Origin: Bacillota bacterium
Lineage (GTDB): Bacteria; Bacillota_I; Bacilli_A; Erysipelotrichales; Erysipelotrichaceae
Assembly: GCA_023387245.1 (NCBI GenBank)
Contig: JAEWIH010000012.1
Coordinates: 1-15,775 of the forward strand
Direction of reading: 5' to 3'
DNA: 15,775 nucleotides
In this document: piece after piece, positions 14,616-15,775 of the stretch
Position numbering within the stretch: the first letter of the stretch is position 1
How the letters are laid out: every line of letters begins with the position of its first letter
Notes under the pieces: generated by a model
What the model was told of the DNA's origin: nothing
The model's database searches: none
What the model saw: only the letters and a program-made list of their open reading frames with translations
Position numbers and translations under genes: made by a program

Positions 14616-15775
14616 ATGGTTAAAAAAGATGAAAAATATTTTATAGAATTAAATAATCGAATAGTTAATATTGAAAACGAGGAAATGATTAGTGAATATC
14701 TCGATTTTTTTCTTAATGAATTTAGGGAACATGATGATGTTTCTTATATAGTTAGACTTAAAAATTCCTTGGAATTGTTTTTATATGTTATTAAGAAAAT
14801 AGAGAAAATAAATGTAGATAATTTAATTAAAATTGTTAATTTTTGTTTTGAATTAAATTATTTTAGGGATGGTATTTATTTTAATCAAAAAATTATAAAT
14901 ATTGATGATAGTTATAATTTAGTGAAAAATTTAGAGAATTATGTTGATATTCCTTTTTATCATTTAACGTTTAGAGAGATTGTTGATTATTTTTGGGAGA
15001 ATTTTGTTTTGATTCAAAATTCATTAATTGTAAATAATAATTATTTAGAGTTGAGATTAATTGCTGATCCAGTTTTTGAAATTATTAATTTTTTAAATAG
15101 TTATAGTATATATAGGGAAGATAATAATATAATTATTAATTTTGATTTGGATGTTATGCCTATTTTTATGCTTAATTATATATTTAGTAAAAAACCAGAT
15201 AATGTTAATGATAAATTTATTTTTAAGATTAATAAAATTATTTCAAATTTGAATACTGATTATTTAGAGAATTTAAATTTTAGAATAGTTGAGAAAAATT
15301 GTGTGCTTGTGATTGAGGTTGTTTATGATGGCGATTATGAGAGAGAGATTAGAGAACAATTGTTTAATTTATGTTTTAAGTATGGTGGAGAAAATTATAT
15401 AATTGATATTTTATTTGATAATAATTGTTTAAAGGATACTATAAATTTTAGTGAACTTATAGAATATTTAGATAAGAGACTTAATTTATTGGAGAATAGA
15501 TGTTTTGAAAATTATGCTGTTAATAATAGTTTATATCATCGTTTAAATGGAGTTTATGGTAAGTCAAAATATCTTGCGTTTTTATGTCAGTGTGAATATG
15601 ATGTTATTGTTGGGGATTTATTTAAATTTGGTGTTTATCCTTGTTATTTAATTTTTAATAATATTTCGCAATATTTGGAAATAATTGATTTAATTAAAAC
15701 TTTTGAGAAAGATATTTTTGAGTATGTTGGATATGGAATTTATGGTCAAGAGTTGTTTGTTGATGTGATTGTTTA
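14616..15775 (+). CDS. Unrecognised protein, 3' end outside window
   Basis: The frame is open for 386 codons from MVKKDEKYF to the window edge. I do not recognise the family. There is no signal peptide or membrane segment. The protein is very rich in Asn, Ile, Phe, Tyr and Leu, with alternating predicted strands and helices. Two segments have a similar strand-helix-strand look (around ELRLIADPVFEIINFL and VLVIEVVYDGDYEREIREQL). Cysteines (TGT) are scattered without a metal motif. By hand count from 14641 on, it has about 189 G against 46 C and only about 21% GC, a far stronger skew than dnaA. It is headed away from oriC with the rightward fork. A faint resemblance of its layout to the poorly conserved N-terminal region of Gram-positive PolC is only a guess. 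Start: GAGGA seven bases upstream and a TATAAT before that. Confidence 0.8.
   Translation, partial: MVKKDEKYFIELNNRIVNIENEEMISEYLDFFLNEFREHDDVSYIVRLKNSLELFLYVIKKIEKINVDNLIKIVNFCFELNYFRDGIYFNQKIINIDDSYNLVKNLENYVDIPFYHLTFREIVDYFWENFVLIQNSLIVNNNYLELRLIADPVFEIINFLNSYSIYREDNNIIINFDLDVMPIFMLNYIFSKKPDNVNDKFIFKINKIISNLNTDYLENLNFRIVEKNCVLVIEVVYDGDYEREIREQLFNLCFKYGGENYIIDILFDNNCLKDTINFSELIEYLDKRLNLLENRCFENYAVNNSLYHRLNGVYGKSKYLAFLCQCEYDVIVGDLFKFGVYPCYLIFNNISQYLEIIDLIKTFEKDIFEYVGYGIYGQELFVDVIV

Noticed and set aside
14616..15775. Assigning the rightward gene as polC
   Set aside because: Only a vague similarity of strand-helix pattern to the variable PolC N-terminal region; no PHP, exonuclease or polymerase motif is within the window.

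Overview
The window looks like the chromosomal replication-origin region of a very AT-rich, reduced Firmicutes/Mollicutes-like bacterium (an Acholeplasma-, Izemoplasma- or RF39-type member of Bacilli is my best guess). The reasons are the conserved order dnaA-dnaN-yaaA(S4)-recF-gyrB-gyrA, the Bacillus-like tadA-dnaX-recR block, a short SRP RNA and very low GC. The code is standard: Trp is TGG throughout, and recF and yaaA both end on TGA, so this is not a Mycoplasma or Spiroplasma relative that reads UGA as Trp.

Layout from left to right. The 3' end of metG (+) meets nadK (-) at a hairpin terminator. A CYTH-domain gene (+) diverges from nadK and overlaps the end of recR (-). A long leftward block follows, listed from the origin outward: dnaA, dnaN, [terminator and promoter], yaaA, recF, gyrB, gyrA, serS, [parS, SRP RNA promoter, SRP RNA], tadA, dnaX, recR. 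Junctions are tight, with gaps of 3-15 bases or overlaps of 4-8 bases. To the right of dnaA lies a 405-base intergenic region with clustered DnaA-box-like sites, nested inverted repeats and a very AT-rich stretch. This is the probable oriC. To its right a rightward gene of unknown function runs off the window.

The genes form a replication-initiation and DNA-maintenance neighbourhood: initiator (DnaA), sliding clamp (DnaN), clamp loader (DnaX), gyrase (GyrA/GyrB) and recombination mediators (RecF, RecR). Translation genes (SerRS, TadA, MetRS) and the SRP RNA are mixed in. The leftward genes run with the presumed leftward fork and the unknown gene with the rightward fork.

Points worth attention: two exact parS sites that bracket serS, one abutting the -35 box of the SRP RNA promoter and one translated as the GyrA tail; a DnaX that has lost its zinc module; no ybaB/ebfC between dnaX and recR; GyrB and GyrA residues that match quinolone-resistance positions; a 24-base near-identical element on opposite strands on both sides of dnaA; a SerRS of a clostridial rather than typical Bacilli subtype; and an unrecognised, extremely G-over-C-skewed gene next to oriC. 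I saw no CRISPR array, tRNA, rRNA, transposase or insertion sequence.
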